A DNA stretch of 46,796 nucleotides from Metabacillus bambusae. Lineage in GTDB: Bacteria; Bacillota; Bacilli; Bacillales; Bacillaceae. The notes below the pieces were generated by a model. The model worked only from the letters and a program-made list of their open reading frames with translations, made no database searches and was not told the DNA's origin. Location: NCBI RefSeq assembly GCF_017497975.1, contig NZ_JAGDEL010000036.1:1-46796 (forward strand), given 5' to 3'. Shown here one piece after another: positions 26,484 through 36,205 of the stretch; position 1 is the first letter of the stretch, and every line of letters begins with the position of its first letter. Position numbers and translations under genes: made by a program.

Positions 26484-26512
26484 GTTTACCACTTTTCATA
26501 ATTGATTTCAAG
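26484..26512 (-). promoter_or_regulatory. Sigma-A promoter of rplK-rplA
   Basis: TTGAAA, 17-base spacer, TAAACT on the minus strand, starting 11 bases after the nusG stop. No terminator is seen between nusG and this promoter. Confidence 0.7.
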
Positions 26513-26522
26513 TTTTTTTAGA

Positions 26523-27056
26523 TTATAATTTACTTACTTGTGCAAAATCCAACTCTACAGGTGTTTCACGTCCAAACATATTAACAAGAACCTTAAGCTT
26601 ATTTTTATCTTGATCAATTTCTTCAATAGAACCAGTAAAGTTAGCAAACGGTCCTTCTGTAACCTTCACTGTTTCTTTCAATTCGTAATCAAATTCAACT
26701 CTACGCTCATCCATACCCATGCGTTTTAAGATGAAAGTCACTTCATCAGGTAATAGAGGTGTTGGTTTTGACCCATGACCAGCTGAACCAACAAACCCAG
26801 TTACTCCAGGAGTATTACGAACAACATACCAAGAATCGTCAGTCATTACAATCTCAACTAGTACATATCCAGGAAAGACTTTTTTCTTTACAACTTTCTT
26901 TTTGCCGTCCTTATAATCTGTTTCTTCCTCTTCAGGTACAACCACACGGAAAATCTTATCTTCCATGCCCATAGATTCTACACGTTTCTCTAAATTTGCT
27001 TTTACCTTATTTTCATAACCTGAATATGTGTGTACAACATACCAATTCTTTTCCAT
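26523..27056 (-). CDS. nusG: Transcription factor NusG
   Basis: 177-residue elongation factor with an NGN domain (MEKNWYVVHTYSGYENKVKANLEKR) and a C-terminal KOW domain (VKVTEGPFANFTGSIEEID). In Bacillus NusG stimulates pausing at TTNTTT motifs; it can couple RNAP to ribosomal S10 (rpsJ). The ATG was chosen from the invariant EKNWYVVH start. Its ribosome-binding site is unusual: GGGGAGGGA ends 21 bases before the ATG, with a 5-bp hairpin in between. Confidence 0.97.
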   Translation of the reverse strand: MEKNWYVVHTYSGYENKVKANLEKRVESMGMEDKIFRVVVPEEEETDYKDGKKKVVKKKVFPGYVLVEIVMTDDSWYVVRNTPGVTGFVGSAGHGSKPTPLLPDEVTFILKRMGMDERRVEFDYELKETVKVTEGPFANFTGSIEEIDQDKNKLKVLVNMFGRETPVELDFAQVSKL

Positions 27057-27340
27057 AGTGTCAGGACAACTTGTCCTTCCCTCCCCACAGTTGATTTTAT
27101 ACAAAACGCACTAGACGTTTTCACGTCATCATTAAAATGAAGGAAAAACTGAGTATATTTCAAGCTTAACTACAAGATGGTAGCACGAACGGGAAAGCTC
27201 TCTTATTAATTCAAAAAGCTAAACTTGTCTCAATTTAAAATGGGATGGATATTCTAATTATTAGCGTAGATCCGTCCACATTTCCTTCATACGAAAATCT
27301 ATATTATTCTGCATGAATACTAAATCTTTTTTAAACAATG
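27057..27340 (-). other. nusG upstream region
   Basis: About 285 bases with no gene. Visible elements are a GACGT-GAAA-ACGTC hairpin (27114-27127), and the hairpin AGGAC / GTCCT (27063-27077) lying between the GGGGAGGGA site and the nusG ATG. A promoter must lie here because a terminator precedes it, but no hexamer pair is convincing. Confidence 0.45.
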
Positions 27341-27363
27341 AAAAAACCCGTTTAACGGGTTTT
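27341..27363 (-). terminator. Intrinsic terminator after secE
   Basis: Arms AAAACCCGTT and AACGGGTTTT followed by TT on the minus strand, about 45 bases after the secE stop. It makes nusG, which often forms one unit with secE, likely to be transcribed separately or by read-through. Confidence 0.88.
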
Positions 27364-27409
27364 GCAGAGAAAGATTAATATTTTCTATTATAGCACGATT
27401 TTCCATCTG

Positions 27410-27592
27410 TTATTCAAAAATCAAACGAATTAAAGAAGAAATACCTAAGTCAATGACCGCAAAGAAAACACCAACAAATACTACAGTGGATACAACCGTA
27501 ATTGTATACTTTGTCAATTCTCTACCTTTCGGCCAACTAACCTTCTTCATTTCACGAGATACATCTCGGAAAAAATTAACTAAACGTTGCAT
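27410..27592 (-). CDS. secE: SecE, protein translocase subunit
   Basis: 60-residue short Gram-positive SecE with one transmembrane helix (about residues 29-53). The conserved amphipathic region FFRDVSREMKKVSWPKGRELTKYT precedes it. Clamps the two halves of SecY (left end of window). Between rpmG and nusG. Confidence 0.97.
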   Translation of the reverse strand: MQRLVNFFRDVSREMKKVSWPKGRELTKYTITVVSTVVFVGVFFAVIDLGISSLIRLIFE

Positions 27593-27646
27593 GAATGCTA
27601 CCTCCAGGAATAATAGGGAAACTTCGTATAAAATAATTTATGAAGA

Positions 27647-27796
27647 CTACTTTGTTTCACGGTGGTTCGTATGCGAATTACAGACTTTACAAAATTTATT
27701 TACTTCTAACCGTTCATTTGTGCTCGTTATATTTTTCATCGTAGTATAGTTTCTACTTCCACAAGAAGTACAAGCCAACGTTACTTTTTTTCGCAT
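27647..27796 (-). CDS. rpmG: 50S ribosomal protein L33 (bL33), zinc-binding form
   Basis: 49-residue L33. Start at [17 protein letters not shown] behind a GGTGAGG site; the upstream in-frame extension is not conserved. Four cysteines, Cys9/Cys12 and Cys36/Cys39, make it the zinc (C+) type. In B. subtilis the equivalent gene at this place is rpmGB. It shares a promoter with secE. Confidence 0.95.
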   Translation of the reverse strand: MRKKVTLACTSCGSRNYTTMKNITSTNERLEVNKFCKVCNSHTNHRETK

Positions 27797-27830
27797 TTCC
27801 TCACCTACCGTTTCACTTTTATTCCATAAA

Positions 27831-27859
27831 ACTGTATCATAGTGAGGTTTTTTCGTCAA
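27831..27859 (-). promoter_or_regulatory. Sigma-A promoter of rpmG-secE
   Basis: TTGACG, 17-base spacer, TACAGT with an extended TG-A element just before the -10, on the minus strand; 35 bases upstream of the rpmG start. Confidence 0.68.
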
Positions 27860-27864
27860 TAAAC

Positions 27865-27889
27865 GATCAAAATCAGCCTGATTTTTGAT
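27865..27889 (-). terminator. AT-rich inverted repeat after sigH
   Basis: Arms ATCAAAAATCA and TGATTTTGAT with a single extra base, right after the sigH stop. Mostly A-T pairs and a short T-run, so a weak terminator at best. Confidence 0.4.
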
Positions 27890-27891
27890 TT

Positions 27892-28548
27892 TTACAAACT
27901 AATTTCTCTTAATTCTAAGTATCGTTCTAGTTTTCTCTTCACACGTTGCAATGCATTATCGATGGACTTCACATGTCTATTTAATTCTTCTGAGATTTCG
28001 TGATATGAACGGCCGTCTAAATATAAGACTAGCACCTTTCGTTCTAAATCACTAAGTAATTCCCCCATCTTAACCTCAATGTCATCAAATTCCTCTTGAT
28101 TAATGATGAGCTCTTCAGGGTCCATAACTTTCGCACCGGAAATAACATCCATTAATGTCCGATCCGATTCTTCATCATAAATCGGCTTGTCCAATGATAC
28201 ATAAGAATTTAACGGAATATGTTTTTGACGAGTAGCAGTTTTTATAGCGGTAATGATTTGCCTGGTAATACATAATTCAGCAAATGCCTTAAATGAAGTG
28301 AGCTTGTCCTCTTTAAAGTCACGAATGGCTTTATATAAACCAATCATTCCCTCTTGAATGATATCCTCTCGATCCGCACCAATTAAAAAATAAGATCTTG
28401 CCTTTGCTCGAACAAAATTGCGATATTTAGTAATTAAGTAGTCGAGTGCTTCACTATCTCCATTATGCACGAGTTCAACCACTTGTTCATCTTCCAATAG
28501 TCCAAATTCTTCCTTGTTGACCTTACCCTTGTTGAATGGTGAATTCAA
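27892..28548 (-). CDS. sigH: RNA polymerase sigma factor SigH (sigma-30)
   Basis: 218-residue alternative sigma factor for the transition phase, sporulation and competence. The start is TTG (reading [21 protein letters not shown]), 6 bases after a GGGGGGATC site, giving exactly the B. subtilis length; no ATG fits. Region 2 holds [28 protein letters not shown], region 4 the [21 protein letters not shown] helix-turn-helix. Own promoter just upstream. Confidence 0.97.
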   Translation of the reverse strand: MNSPFNKGKVNKEEFGLLEDEQVVELVHNGDSEALDYLITKYRNFVRAKARSYFLIGADREDIIQEGMIGLYKAIRDFKEDKLTSFKAFAELCITRQIITAIKTATRQKHIPLNSYVSLDKPIYDEESDRTLMDVISGAKVMDPEELIINQEEFDDIEVKMGELLSDLERKVLVLYLDGRSYHEISEELNRHVKSIDNALQRVKRKLERYLELREISL

Positions 28549-28581
28549 GCCGATCCCCCCGACCGCACACAAGATAACAAT

Positions 28582-28611
28582 ATTATACAGCATGCATTTT
28601 GTAAGCGTCAA
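28582..28611 (-). promoter_or_regulatory. Sigma-A promoter of sigH
   Basis: TTGACG, 18-base spacer, TATAAT on the minus strand, in the short rae1-sigH gap. In B. subtilis the sigH promoter is a sigma-A promoter repressed by AbrB; AbrB sites cannot be read by eye. Confidence 0.78.
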
Positions 28612-28615
28612 CCAA

Positions 28616-29125
28616 CTATAAATTCCCCCTGCGCCACTTTTCTAACTTTTCCATGACATCATCAGGAAATAATATTTTTGAAGATGGACGCTTTTCCTCA
28701 ATCTTTTTCACTCTGTGTTTAATTCTACCTTCTATGGAATCCATCTCATTCAACAACTCTCTGGCTGATTTACGAAGTGCACCTTGCCCAAATATCGCCC
28801 ATTGTTCAGTAAAATCCGATGTAGCAACATAAACTTGAGTTTTAATATTGTTTAATGATATTGCTAGCTTTTCAATACGCTCATCTGCAGTCTCATTCTC
28901 TCGTGTAAAAATAACTTCTACTCGATAGTTTTTTTGTTTTTTTTCAATACCTTTTACAAGGTGTGCATCAAAAACGATAATAACACGGTAACCGGTATAG
29001 GCCTGATATTCAGCCATCTTTTCAATTAATTGATTTCTCGCCTCAGAAAGATTGTCCTTCTTAAGCCTTTGTAAAAAGGGCCATGCCCCGATAATGTTAT
29101 ATCCATCAACTAATAGGATATCCAT
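28616..29125 (-). CDS. rae1: Ribosome-associated endoribonuclease Rae1 (YacP)
   Basis: 169-residue NYN/PIN-like nuclease. B. subtilis Rae1 cleaves mRNA in the ribosomal A site in a translation-dependent way. Acidic catalytic residues are visible at Asp2, Asp7 (ILLVDGYNIIGAW) and in VIIVFDAHLV and VYVATSDFTEQ. C-terminal part basic. Six bases after rlmB. Confidence 0.93.
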   Translation of the reverse strand: MDILLVDGYNIIGAWPFLQRLKKDNLSEARNQLIEKMAEYQAYTGYRVIIVFDAHLVKGIEKKQKNYRVEVIFTRENETADERIEKLAISLNNIKTQVYVATSDFTEQWAIFGQGALRKSARELLNEMDSIEGRIKHRVKKIEEKRPSSKILFPDDVMEKLEKWRRGNL

Positions 29126-29131
29126 TTCATT

Positions 29132-29875
29132 CTACTCCCCTAAAGGGTGTCGCTTTCGGTATACCTCATACATCAAAAGACTTGCTGCAACAGATGCATT
29201 TAATGATGTAACATGTCCCACCATTGGCATTTTGATTAAGAAGTCGCATTTTTCTTTAATAAGACGACCAATTCCCTTGCCTTCACTTCCTATAATGAGA
29301 GCTAGTGGCATTTCCCCGTCTAAATTACGGTAATCATCTGCACCTTTGGCATCTGTTCCTACAATCCAGATCCCACGTTCTTTTAATTCTTCTATTGTTC
29401 TCGCCATGTTTGTTACACGGGCAACAGGGATATATTCAATTGCACCAGTAGAAGATTTAGCGACTGTAGCCGTTAATCCTACTGCTCTTCTTTTGGGAAT
29501 CACTATCCCATGTGCACCTACAGCATCTGCGGTTCTCATAATTGATCCTAAATTATGTGGATCTTCAATTTCATCCAATAGCAGTAGGAAAGGTAGTTCT
29601 CCTCTTTTTTCTGCACTAAGTAAAATATCATCAACATGAACATATTCATAAGCAGCTACTTGTGCCACCACACCTTGGTGATTACCTTCCACCATTTGAT
29701 CAATTTTCTTCTTTGGCACAAAGTTGATCGTTACACCTTTTTCTTTTGCAAGCTTTGTTATTTGCTGTGCTTGTCCCTTTAATGAATTTTCAGCAACCCA
29801 TATTTTATTAATATCTCGCGATGACTTTAACACCTCTATTACAGGATTACGTCCAATAATATAATCTTGATCCAT
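29132..29875 (-). CDS. rlmB: 23S rRNA (guanosine-2'-O-)-methyltransferase RlmB-type SPOUT enzyme
   Basis: 247-residue SpoU-family knot methyltransferase (YacO). N-terminal substrate-binding domain starts DQDYIIGRNPVIEVLKSSRDI; SPOUT motifs are LDEIEDPHNLGSIMRTADAVG, ALIIGSEGKGIGRL and PMVGHVTSLNASVAASLLMYE. Family members 2'-O-methylate a 23S guanosine; the exact site in Bacillus is less certain. Between mrnC and rae1. Confidence 0.93.
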   Translation of the reverse strand: MDQDYIIGRNPVIEVLKSSRDINKIWVAENSLKGQAQQITKLAKEKGVTINFVPKKKIDQMVEGNHQGVVAQVAAYEYVHVDDILLSAEKRGELPFLLLLDEIEDPHNLGSIMRTADAVGAHGIVIPKRRAVGLTATVAKSSTGAIEYIPVARVTNMARTIEELKERGIWIVGTDAKGADDYRNLDGEMPLALIIGSEGKGIGRLIKEKCDFLIKMPMVGHVTSLNASVAASLLMYEVYRKRHPLGE

Positions 29876-29893
29876 TAGCCTTTCCTCCTTTCT

Positions 29894-30301
29894 TTAATCA
29901 TTAATAAACTCGAATGAAGCATGTATCAGTTCTTCCATACGGTTATGCTTTTTTTCTAAATAAAGATGTCCGATCAACGCTTCAAACGCTGTACTATAAC
30001 GGTATGTTTGTACATCTGTATTTTTGGGAATCGTCCCTGACTTTGCATTTCTACCGCGTCTAATAACAGCTAATTCTTCTTCATTAAAACTCTCTAATGA
30101 GAATAAATGATGCAAAATACTAGCTTGAGCCTTTGCAGAAACATACCTTTTCGCTTGATTATGAAGTTGGTTCGGTCGTATGTTCCCTTTGGCTATAAGG
30201 TGATGCCTTACATAAATTTCATATACAGCATCACCAATATAAGCCAATGCTAAGCTATTCAAAAGCTTTGAATCTTTAATCGTTTCAAAATCTAAAAACA
30301 T
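29894..30301 (-). CDS. mrnC: Mini-ribonuclease 3 (Mini-III)
   Basis: 135-residue RNase III-like enzyme without a double-stranded-RNA-binding domain. In B. subtilis it matures both ends of 23S rRNA, whose gene is at the right end here. Catalytic motif LAYIGDAVYEIYVR with Asp24; further acidic residues near the TAFEALIGHLYLE segment. Directly after cysS and before rlmB. Confidence 0.95.
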   Translation of the reverse strand: MFLDFETIKDSKLLNSLALAYIGDAVYEIYVRHHLIAKGNIRPNQLHNQAKRYVSAKAQASILHHLFSLESFNEEELAVIRRGRNAKSGTIPKNTDVQTYRYSTAFEALIGHLYLEKKHNRMEELIHASFEFIND

Positions 30302-30351
30302 GATGTTCCTCTTTTCTATACAAATGCCATATGGCGTTCAGCAGCAATGCT

Positions 30352-30408
30352 AAAAAATGAAGGGTAGACGAAATATTGCTATAACCCCCGCTCCATTCGT
30401 CTTCATTC
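30352..30408 (-). terminator. Bulged hairpin after cysS (possible terminator)
   Basis: On the minus strand AATGA and AGACGAA pair with TTCGTCT and TCATT across a bulge and a large loop, then a run of T. Roughly 50 bases after the cysS stop. It may end the T-box operon, although rlmB and mrnC follow without a clear promoter of their own. Confidence 0.45.
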
Positions 30409-30459
30409 AAGTTAAAACTCTTACTATCTTTATTCCCTCATCTTCCAAAACGTAATCAA

Positions 30460-31857
30460 TTAACTACGTTTCCACCTTGTTCCTTGAGGCGTATCCTCTA
30501 AAATAATATTTAAATCTTTTAACTTATCCCGAATTTCATCCGCTAATGCAAAATTACGGTCTTTTCTAGCTTGAATACGTTGCTCGATCATTAAGTCAAT
30601 TTCATCATCCAAAAGATCTGCCTGCGCAAATTTTACACCTAACACTGCTCCTAATTGTTCGAACTCAATAAGAAAAGCTTGAATGACTTCCTCTGACGTA
30701 TTTTGTTCCTGTAAATAGTAGTTCGCTTGTTTTGACAAGTCAAACAGAACAGATATTGCATTAGCTGTATTAAAATCATCATCCATCTCTTTTTTAAACT
30801 GAAGACGATATTCTTTGATTTTACTTAACCACTCTTCATTGTTATCAGTCAAATTTGTGCTACTATTCTTACGGTGTTGAAGATTAGCATAAGATGTAGT
30901 TAATCGTTCAAATGCATTTTTTGTACTTTCCAATAAATCTTGTGAAAAGTTGATTGGATGTCGATAATGGACAGACAGCATAAAGAAACGAACAACTTGT
31001 GGGTCAATTTCTTTAATAATATCGTGTACTAATACGAAATTCCCTAATGATTTAGACATCTTTTCATTATTTATATTAATATAACCATTATGCATCCAGT
31101 ACTTTGCAAATGGTTTTTGATTTAAAGCCTCTGATTGAGCAATTTCATTCTCATGATGTGGGAAGGTTAAATCTTGACCACCTGCATGAATGTCTATTGT
31201 ATCTCCAAGATATTTTTTTGCCATAGCAGAGCATTCTATATGCCAACCAGGTCGCCCATATCCCCAAGGACTTTCCCAGGAAATTTCTCCTTCCTTCGCT
31301 GCTTTCCATAAAACAAAATCCAGCGCATCGAGTTTCTTCTCTCCTACACCAATCCTGTTACCTAAACGTAGCTCATCAATTGATTGGTGTGAAAGCTTTC
31401 CATACTCTTTAAACTCTCTTGTTTTGTAATAAACGTCTCCACCAGCTTCATAAGCATATCCTTTATCGATCAATGCTTGAATAAAGTCAATGATAATATC
31501 AATGCTTTCGGTAACACGTGGGTGAATTGTTGCTTGCTTGCATCCAAGTGCCGAGACATCTTCAAAATAAGCATCAATAAAGCGCTCTGCAATCGTTGGT
31601 ACATCCTCGCCAAGTTCATTTGCTGCTTTAATTAATTTATCATCAACATCTGTAAAGTTAGATACAAAGTTTACTTCATACCCACTATATTCTAAGTATC
31701 TTCGTACTGTATCGTAAACGATTGCTGGTCTCGCATTTCCTATATGAATATAATTATAGACTGTCGGACCACATACATACATTTTCACTTTCCCTGCTTC
31801 AAGTGGTTCAAACGTTTCCTTTTGCCTTGTTAGCGTATTGTACAACTTTATTGTCAT
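30460..31857 (-). CDS. cysS: Cysteinyl-tRNA synthetase
   Basis: 465-residue class I synthetase. Zinc ligand Cys29 in CGPTVY, HIGN at 38-41, GWHIECSAM with a second zinc cysteine, and the KMSKS loop ([13 protein letters not shown]). Start taken at the ATG that gives [13 protein letters not shown], the family N-terminus; a GTG two codons upstream is possible. The start lies 50 bases inside cysE, so the genes overlap and are probably coupled. Under the upstream cysteine T-box. Confidence 0.97.
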   Translation of the reverse strand: MTIKLYNTLTRQKETFEPLEAGKVKMYVCGPTVYNYIHIGNARPAIVYDTVRRYLEYSGYEVNFVSNFTDVDDKLIKAANELGEDVPTIAERFIDAYFEDVSALGCKQATIHPRVTESIDIIIDFIQALIDKGYAYEAGGDVYYKTREFKEYGKLSHQSIDELRLGNRIGVGEKKLDALDFVLWKAAKEGEISWESPWGYGRPGWHIECSAMAKKYLGDTIDIHAGGQDLTFPHHENEIAQSEALNQKPFAKYWMHNGYININNEKMSKSLGNFVLVHDIIKEIDPQVVRFFMLSVHYRHPINFSQDLLESTKNAFERLTTSYANLQHRKNSSTNLTDNNEEWLSKIKEYRLQFKKEMDDDFNTANAISVLFDLSKQANYYLQEQNTSEEVIQAFLIEFEQLGAVLGVKFAQADLLDDEIDLMIEQRIQARKDRNFALADEIRDKLKDLNIILEDTPQGTRWKRS

Positions 31858-32503
31858 GTTCACTCGTTCCTTTCCTTAACTGTTGTACTTCATATCTTAA
31901 GCTTGAAAGCTCTTCCTCTAATTCTTTAAAACGATCTGCAACTGGATCTGGTAAGTCACAGTGATTTAGATCTCGATCAACCCGTCTACCGTTTTGTATG
32001 ACTACTCTACCTGGAATTCCCACAACAGTTGAATGATCTGGAACATCCTTTAGTACAACAGAACCTGCTCCTATTTTAGAGTATGCACCAACAGTGATAG
32101 ATCCTAACACTTTTGCTCCTGTGGCAATTAATGCATGATCTTTAATTGTAGGATGCCTTTTTCCTTTTTCCTTACCAGTTCCTCCTAGAGTAACTCCTTG
32201 GAAAACAGTAACATCATCACCAATTTCACATGTTTCCCCGATAACGACTCCCATACCGTGATCAATAAAAAACCTGCGCCCAATTCTTGCAGCCGGATGG
32301 ATTTCAACTCCTGTGAAAAATCGGCTAATTTGAGAAACTGTTCTCGCTAAGAAAAAAAGTTTCTTTTTGTAAAATGCATGAGCAATACGATGACCCCAAA
32401 TCGCATGTAACCCAGAATACGTTAAAATGACCTCAAAGTAGTTTCTAGCAGCTGGATCTTGTTCGAACACGACCTCTACATCTTCTTTCATCATGCTAAA
32501 CAC
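31808..32503 (-). CDS. cysE: Serine O-acetyltransferase
   Basis: 231-residue left-handed beta-helix enzyme making O-acetylserine, the first step of cysteine synthesis. Start GTG (reading [15 protein letters not shown]), 7 bases after GGAGG; this parallels the B. subtilis MFFRMLKED start. Motifs [29 protein letters not shown] and [25 protein letters not shown] are hexapeptide repeats. First gene behind the cysteine T-box; overlaps cysS by 50 bases. Confidence 0.96.
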   Translation of the reverse strand: MFSMMKEDVEVVFEQDPAARNYFEVILTYSGLHAIWGHRIAHAFYKKKLFFLARTVSQISRFFTGVEIHPAARIGRRFFIDHGMGVVIGETCEIGDDVTVFQGVTLGGTGKEKGKRHPTIKDHALIATGAKVLGSITVGAYSKIGAGSVVLKDVPDHSTVVGIPGRVVIQNGRRVDRDLNHCDLPDPVADRFKELEEELSSLRYEVQQLRKGTSEHDNKVVQYANKAKGNV

Positions 32504-32616
32504 GGCTATCCCTCCAATCATCACTTTTGTTAAATTTTATCATTTTAATCCTAAAAGCAAGAACGATACAGCTTCCCAATCCCATTTGTGTCGTAGGAGG
32601 AGGTAATTGTAGGTAC

Positions 32617-32890
32617 AAAAAAAGCGTCTCTGTAAAAAATACAGAGACGCTTTTATGCGCGGTTCCACTCTGTTTAGGTATGAGAAGCTTAATTACGCAC
32701 TGGACGCCCCATGACCTCAACTTTGGCTCTTTAACGTAGAGCGATACGCTTTTACTTACTAATCACGTGTGGACGTTTAGCAAAAGACTCAAAGGTGCAT
32801 TTCAAGAATTACTTCACATAAACCTCTTTCAGCCAATGGAGGTTTTCTCTAAAAAGGAAGTAAATCTTTACTCTCCTTATCAACGTTTTA
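32617..32890 (-). promoter_or_regulatory. T-box leader, cysteine-specific
   Basis: The leader before cysE-cysS has the hallmark T-box bulge AGAGTGGAACCGCG (32657-32670) followed by a strong terminator stem with arms AAGCGTCTCTGT and ACAGAGACGCTT plus a T-run (32617-32654). In Stem I the specifier position reads TTGAAATGCACC, i.e. a TGC cysteine codon, downstream of a GATAAGGAGAGTA element. Uncharged tRNA-Cys should favour the antiterminator. Folding the specifier by eye is the least certain step. Confidence 0.93.
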
Positions 32891-32907
32891 ACTATTGGTT
32901 TAACCCT

Positions 32908-32936
32908 ACTATATTACATTTTTGATAAAAAGTTAA
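32908..32936 (-). promoter_or_regulatory. Sigma-A promoter of the cysE-cysS T-box operon
   Basis: TTAACT, 17-base spacer, TATAGT on the minus strand. The -35 overlaps the last codons of gltX, so the T-box transcript begins in the gltX-cysE gap. Confidence 0.6.
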
Positions 32937-34390
32937 CTAATAATATTTTCTAATCTTGAAATCACTGTGTTTTTGCCTAAAACCGCTATTGATTTCGGTA
33001 AATCAGGACCGTGCATTTGACCAGTAATGGCAACACGAATTGGCATAAACAAGTTCTTGCCCTTTTGACCAGTAGCCTTTTGGACAGCTTTAATTGAGGC
33101 CTTTACATTGTCTGCTGAAAAGTCTTCAACAATTTTTAGCTCATTTATAAATGCTGATAACACTTCTGGAACCTGTTCACCTTCTAGAACGGCTTTTGCT
33201 TCCTCATTGTATGTGATGTCCTCTTTGAAGAATAATTCAGTTAAGCTTACAATTTCTGCACCATAGCTCATTTGTTCTTGATAAAGAGCAATTAGCCCTT
33301 GAGTTCTTTCGGCTTCTTCTTCGCTCATTTTATCCGATACTTTACCCGCTTTTATTAGGTGTGGTAAAGATAGAGAAACAAGTACATCTAAATCTAATTG
33401 CTTAATATATTGGTTATTCATCCACGCAAGCTTTTGTGTATCAAAAACGGCAGGAGATTTAGATAGACGTGCAGGATCAAAGATTTCAATTAACTGCTCT
33501 TTATTATATACCTCTTCTTCTCCACCTGGAGACCAACCAAGAAGAGCAATAAAGTTAAATAGAGCATCTGAAAGATAACCGAGATCCTCATATTGTTCAA
33601 TAAATTGAATAATTGATTCGTCTCGTTTACTTAGCTTTTTACGATTTTCATTGACAATTAACGTCATATGTCCAAATACAGGAACATCCCAACCAAAGGC
33701 TTCATAAATCATGATTTGCTTTGGTGTATTTGAAATATGATCTTCGCCACGTAATACATGAGAGATTTTCATTAAGTGATCATCAACTGCTACCGCAAAA
33801 TTATAGGTAGGTGTACCATCCTTTTTGACAATAACGAAATCACCCATACCTTCTGATTCAAATGAAATGTCACCTTTCACCATATCTTTGAAGCGGAATT
33901 CTCTATTTGCTGGCACTCTAAATCGAATGCTCGGCTGTAACCCTTGATCTTCAAGGCTCTTTTGCTCTTCAACTGTTATGTTCGCATGCTTTCCAGAATA
34001 CTGTGGTGTCTCACCACGAGCAATTTGTTCCTCACGTTCTTTTTCTAGTTCCTCTTCTGTACAATAGCATTTATAAGCCAAACCTTTTTCTAGTAGTTGC
34101 TCATAATATTTCTTATAGATTTCATTTCTTTCAGACTGACGGTATGGACCATACTCTCCGCCAACATCTACACTCTCATCCCAGTCGATTCCAAGCCACT
34201 TTAAATACTTTAATTGACTTTCTTCTCCACCTTCAATGTTTCGCTTTTTATCGGTATCTTCAATACGGACAATGAATTTCCCGCCTTGATTTTTTGCAAA
34301 TAGATAGTTAAATAATGCAGTTCTCGCATTTCCAATATGTAAATGCCCTGTAGGACTTGGGGCATAACGTACCCTTACTTCATTTGCCAT
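32933..34390 (-). CDS. gltX: Glutamyl-tRNA synthetase (non-discriminating type expected)
   Basis: 485-residue class I synthetase. Start at [20 protein letters not shown] behind GGAGG; HIGN at 18-21, KLSKRD in the second half-site (about residue 255). In Bacillus the enzyme also charges tRNA-Gln with glutamate, later fixed by GatCAB; that is family knowledge. Sits between ispF and cysE. Confidence 0.97.
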   Translation of the reverse strand: MANEVRVRYAPSPTGHLHIGNARTALFNYLFAKNQGGKFIVRIEDTDKKRNIEGGEESQLKYLKWLGIDWDESVDVGGEYGPYRQSERNEIYKKYYEQLLEKGLAYKCYCTEEELEKEREEQIARGETPQYSGKHANITVEEQKSLEDQGLQPSIRFRVPANREFRFKDMVKGDISFESEGMGDFVIVKKDGTPTYNFAVAVDDHLMKISHVLRGEDHISNTPKQIMIYEAFGWDVPVFGHMTLIVNENRKKLSKRDESIIQFIEQYEDLGYLSDALFNFIALLGWSPGGEEEVYNKEQLIEIFDPARLSKSPAVFDTQKLAWMNNQYIKQLDLDVLVSLSLPHLIKAGKVSDKMSEEEAERTQGLIALYQEQMSYGAEIVSLTELFFKEDITYNEEAKAVLEGEQVPEVLSAFINELKIVEDFSADNVKASIKAVQKATGQKGKNLFMPIRVAITGQMHGPDLPKSIAVLGKNTVISRLENIIS

Positions 34391-34515
34391 ATCGTAAACC
34401 TCCACAATTTTCTATGAATTTATTACCAAAATTATTTTTTGAAAGGAATCCCTTTGTATGTAAAACCTTGAATATCCTTCGGCCTTTATATGATTATTAA
34501 ATGGGGCCAGAACTA

Positions 34516-34544
34516 ATTTTATCACCAAAAATAATAAGATACAA
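34516..34544 (-). promoter_or_regulatory. Possible sigma-A promoter of gltX
   Basis: TTGTAT, 17-base spacer, TAAAAT on the minus strand, 15 bases after the ispF stop and about 125 bases upstream of gltX. Moderate match. Confidence 0.4.
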
Positions 34545-34558
34545 AAAAATAAATCAAC

Positions 34559-35038
34559 TTACTTACGTTTCTGAATCAAAACCGTTGCCTGTGATGCAAT
34601 ACCTTCTTGTCTGCCGGTAAAGCCTAGCTTTTCTGTTGTAGTTGCTTTCACATTCACCTGGGAAATATCTGCTTCGAGTAATTCAGCGATACGTTCTCTC
34701 ATGTTACCGATATGTGGAGCCATTTTCGGTTTTTGCGCGATGATTGTACAATCTATGTTTCCTAACTCATATCCTCTTTCTTTAACAAGCTTCCAAACAT
34801 GGATCAGCAACTTAGCCGAATCTGCATCCTTGAAGGTAGGATCGGTATCAGGAAAATGTTTTCCGATGTCCCCTTCTGCAATTGCTCCTAAACAAGCATC
34901 TGCAACTGTATGTAATAAAACATCTGCATCTGAATGACCTAACAATCCTTTTTCATACGGAATTTCAACCCCACCAATTATTAAAGGGCGACCTTCAACT
35001 AGTTGATGAACATCATAGCCTTGTCCAATTCTTATCAT
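34559..35038 (-). CDS. ispF: 2-C-methyl-D-erythritol 2,4-cyclodiphosphate synthase
   Basis: 159-residue MEP-pathway enzyme. Metal ligands Asp9 and His11 (GYDVHQL) and His43 ([10 protein letters not shown]), and the C-terminal [17 protein letters not shown]. Second ATG of ATGATG chosen because the spacing to AGAGG and the B. subtilis N-terminus both favour it; the first is three bases earlier. Follows ispD, the preceding step but one of the pathway. Confidence 0.95.
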   Translation of the reverse strand: MIRIGQGYDVHQLVEGRPLIIGGVEIPYEKGLLGHSDADVLLHTVADACLGAIAEGDIGKHFPDTDPTFKDADSAKLLIHVWKLVKERGYELGNIDCTIIAQKPKMAPHIGNMRERIAELLEADISQVNVKATTTEKLGFTGRQEGIASQATVLIQKRK

Positions 35039-35092
35039 CATTTTTCCTCTTTTCGCTTTCTATTGGTATTTTATTGATCTCTGTTAAATTTT

Positions 35093-35162
35093 ACAGGATT
35101 TCGCTTTCCGAGGGCGGTCAGTCAGCCTCCCACAGAAGTCTCACGTATCCGTTCCAATCAAA
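35093..35162 (+). repeat. Degenerate Bacillaceae intergenic repeat in ispD-ispF spacer
   Basis: TTTCGCTTTCCGAGGGCGG, then TCAGCCTCC, then AGAAGTCTCACGTATCCG and TTCCAATC. This order of blocks recalls a short G+C-rich repeat found many times in Bacillus-type genomes. It has no ORF, and its G+C is clearly above the flanks. Family assignment is from memory. Confidence 0.5.
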
Positions 35163-35213
35163 AAAGTGCCAAAATCAACAGTGAGCTTTAACAGAGCCTA
35201 TAGATTAAAGTTT

Positions 35214-35933
<720 letters not shown>

Positions 35934-35948
35934 TTAGTCTGTATATGT

Positions 35949-35993
35949 AAAACAGCCCGTGAAACATTAGTCACCTAATGTACCACGGGCCTG
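35949..35993 (-). terminator. Intrinsic terminator after yacL
   Basis: Two-part stem on the minus strand: GCCCGTG pairs with CACGGGC, and inside it ACATTAG pairs with CTAATGT, with a GTGA loop; TGTTTT follows. About 200 bases after the yacL stop, past the palindromic repeat. Confidence 0.85.
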
Positions 35994-36000
35994 ATTAAAA

Positions 36001-36146
36001 AAAGCGCAAGACGCCCGTATATCGGCAAGAAGCATAAGACAAGTCGGCTGAAAGGTTGTTTGTTAACCTTCTGGACGAATTGGCTTATAACCTAAGAAAA
36101 AAGGGTTAGTTTTCCCCTTTAGCCGATGGCGCCTGGAGCAAGATAC
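36001..36146 (-). repeat. Palindromic intergenic repeat between yacL and ispD
   Basis: Plus strand begins AAAGCGCAAGACGCC and ends GGCGCCTGGAGCAAGATA. Inside are ATAAG / CTTAT and an AAGGTT / AACCTT hairpin. Same family as the copies at 40215-40298 and, reversed, 19068-19175. No coding potential. Confidence 0.6.
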
Positions 36147-36205
36147 GAAAGCTAAATACAAATAACTTATCTTCATATCCTTTTAAAAATTTATATTTTT
36201 TATGC

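Noticed and set aside
28549-28611. Longer sigH reading frame from an upstream ATG
   Set aside because: The upstream codons contain the promoter; TTG with a strong site gives the family length.
34406-34558. Second T-box before gltX
   Set aside because: No GTGGAACCGCG bulge or strong terminator is present in this short gap.
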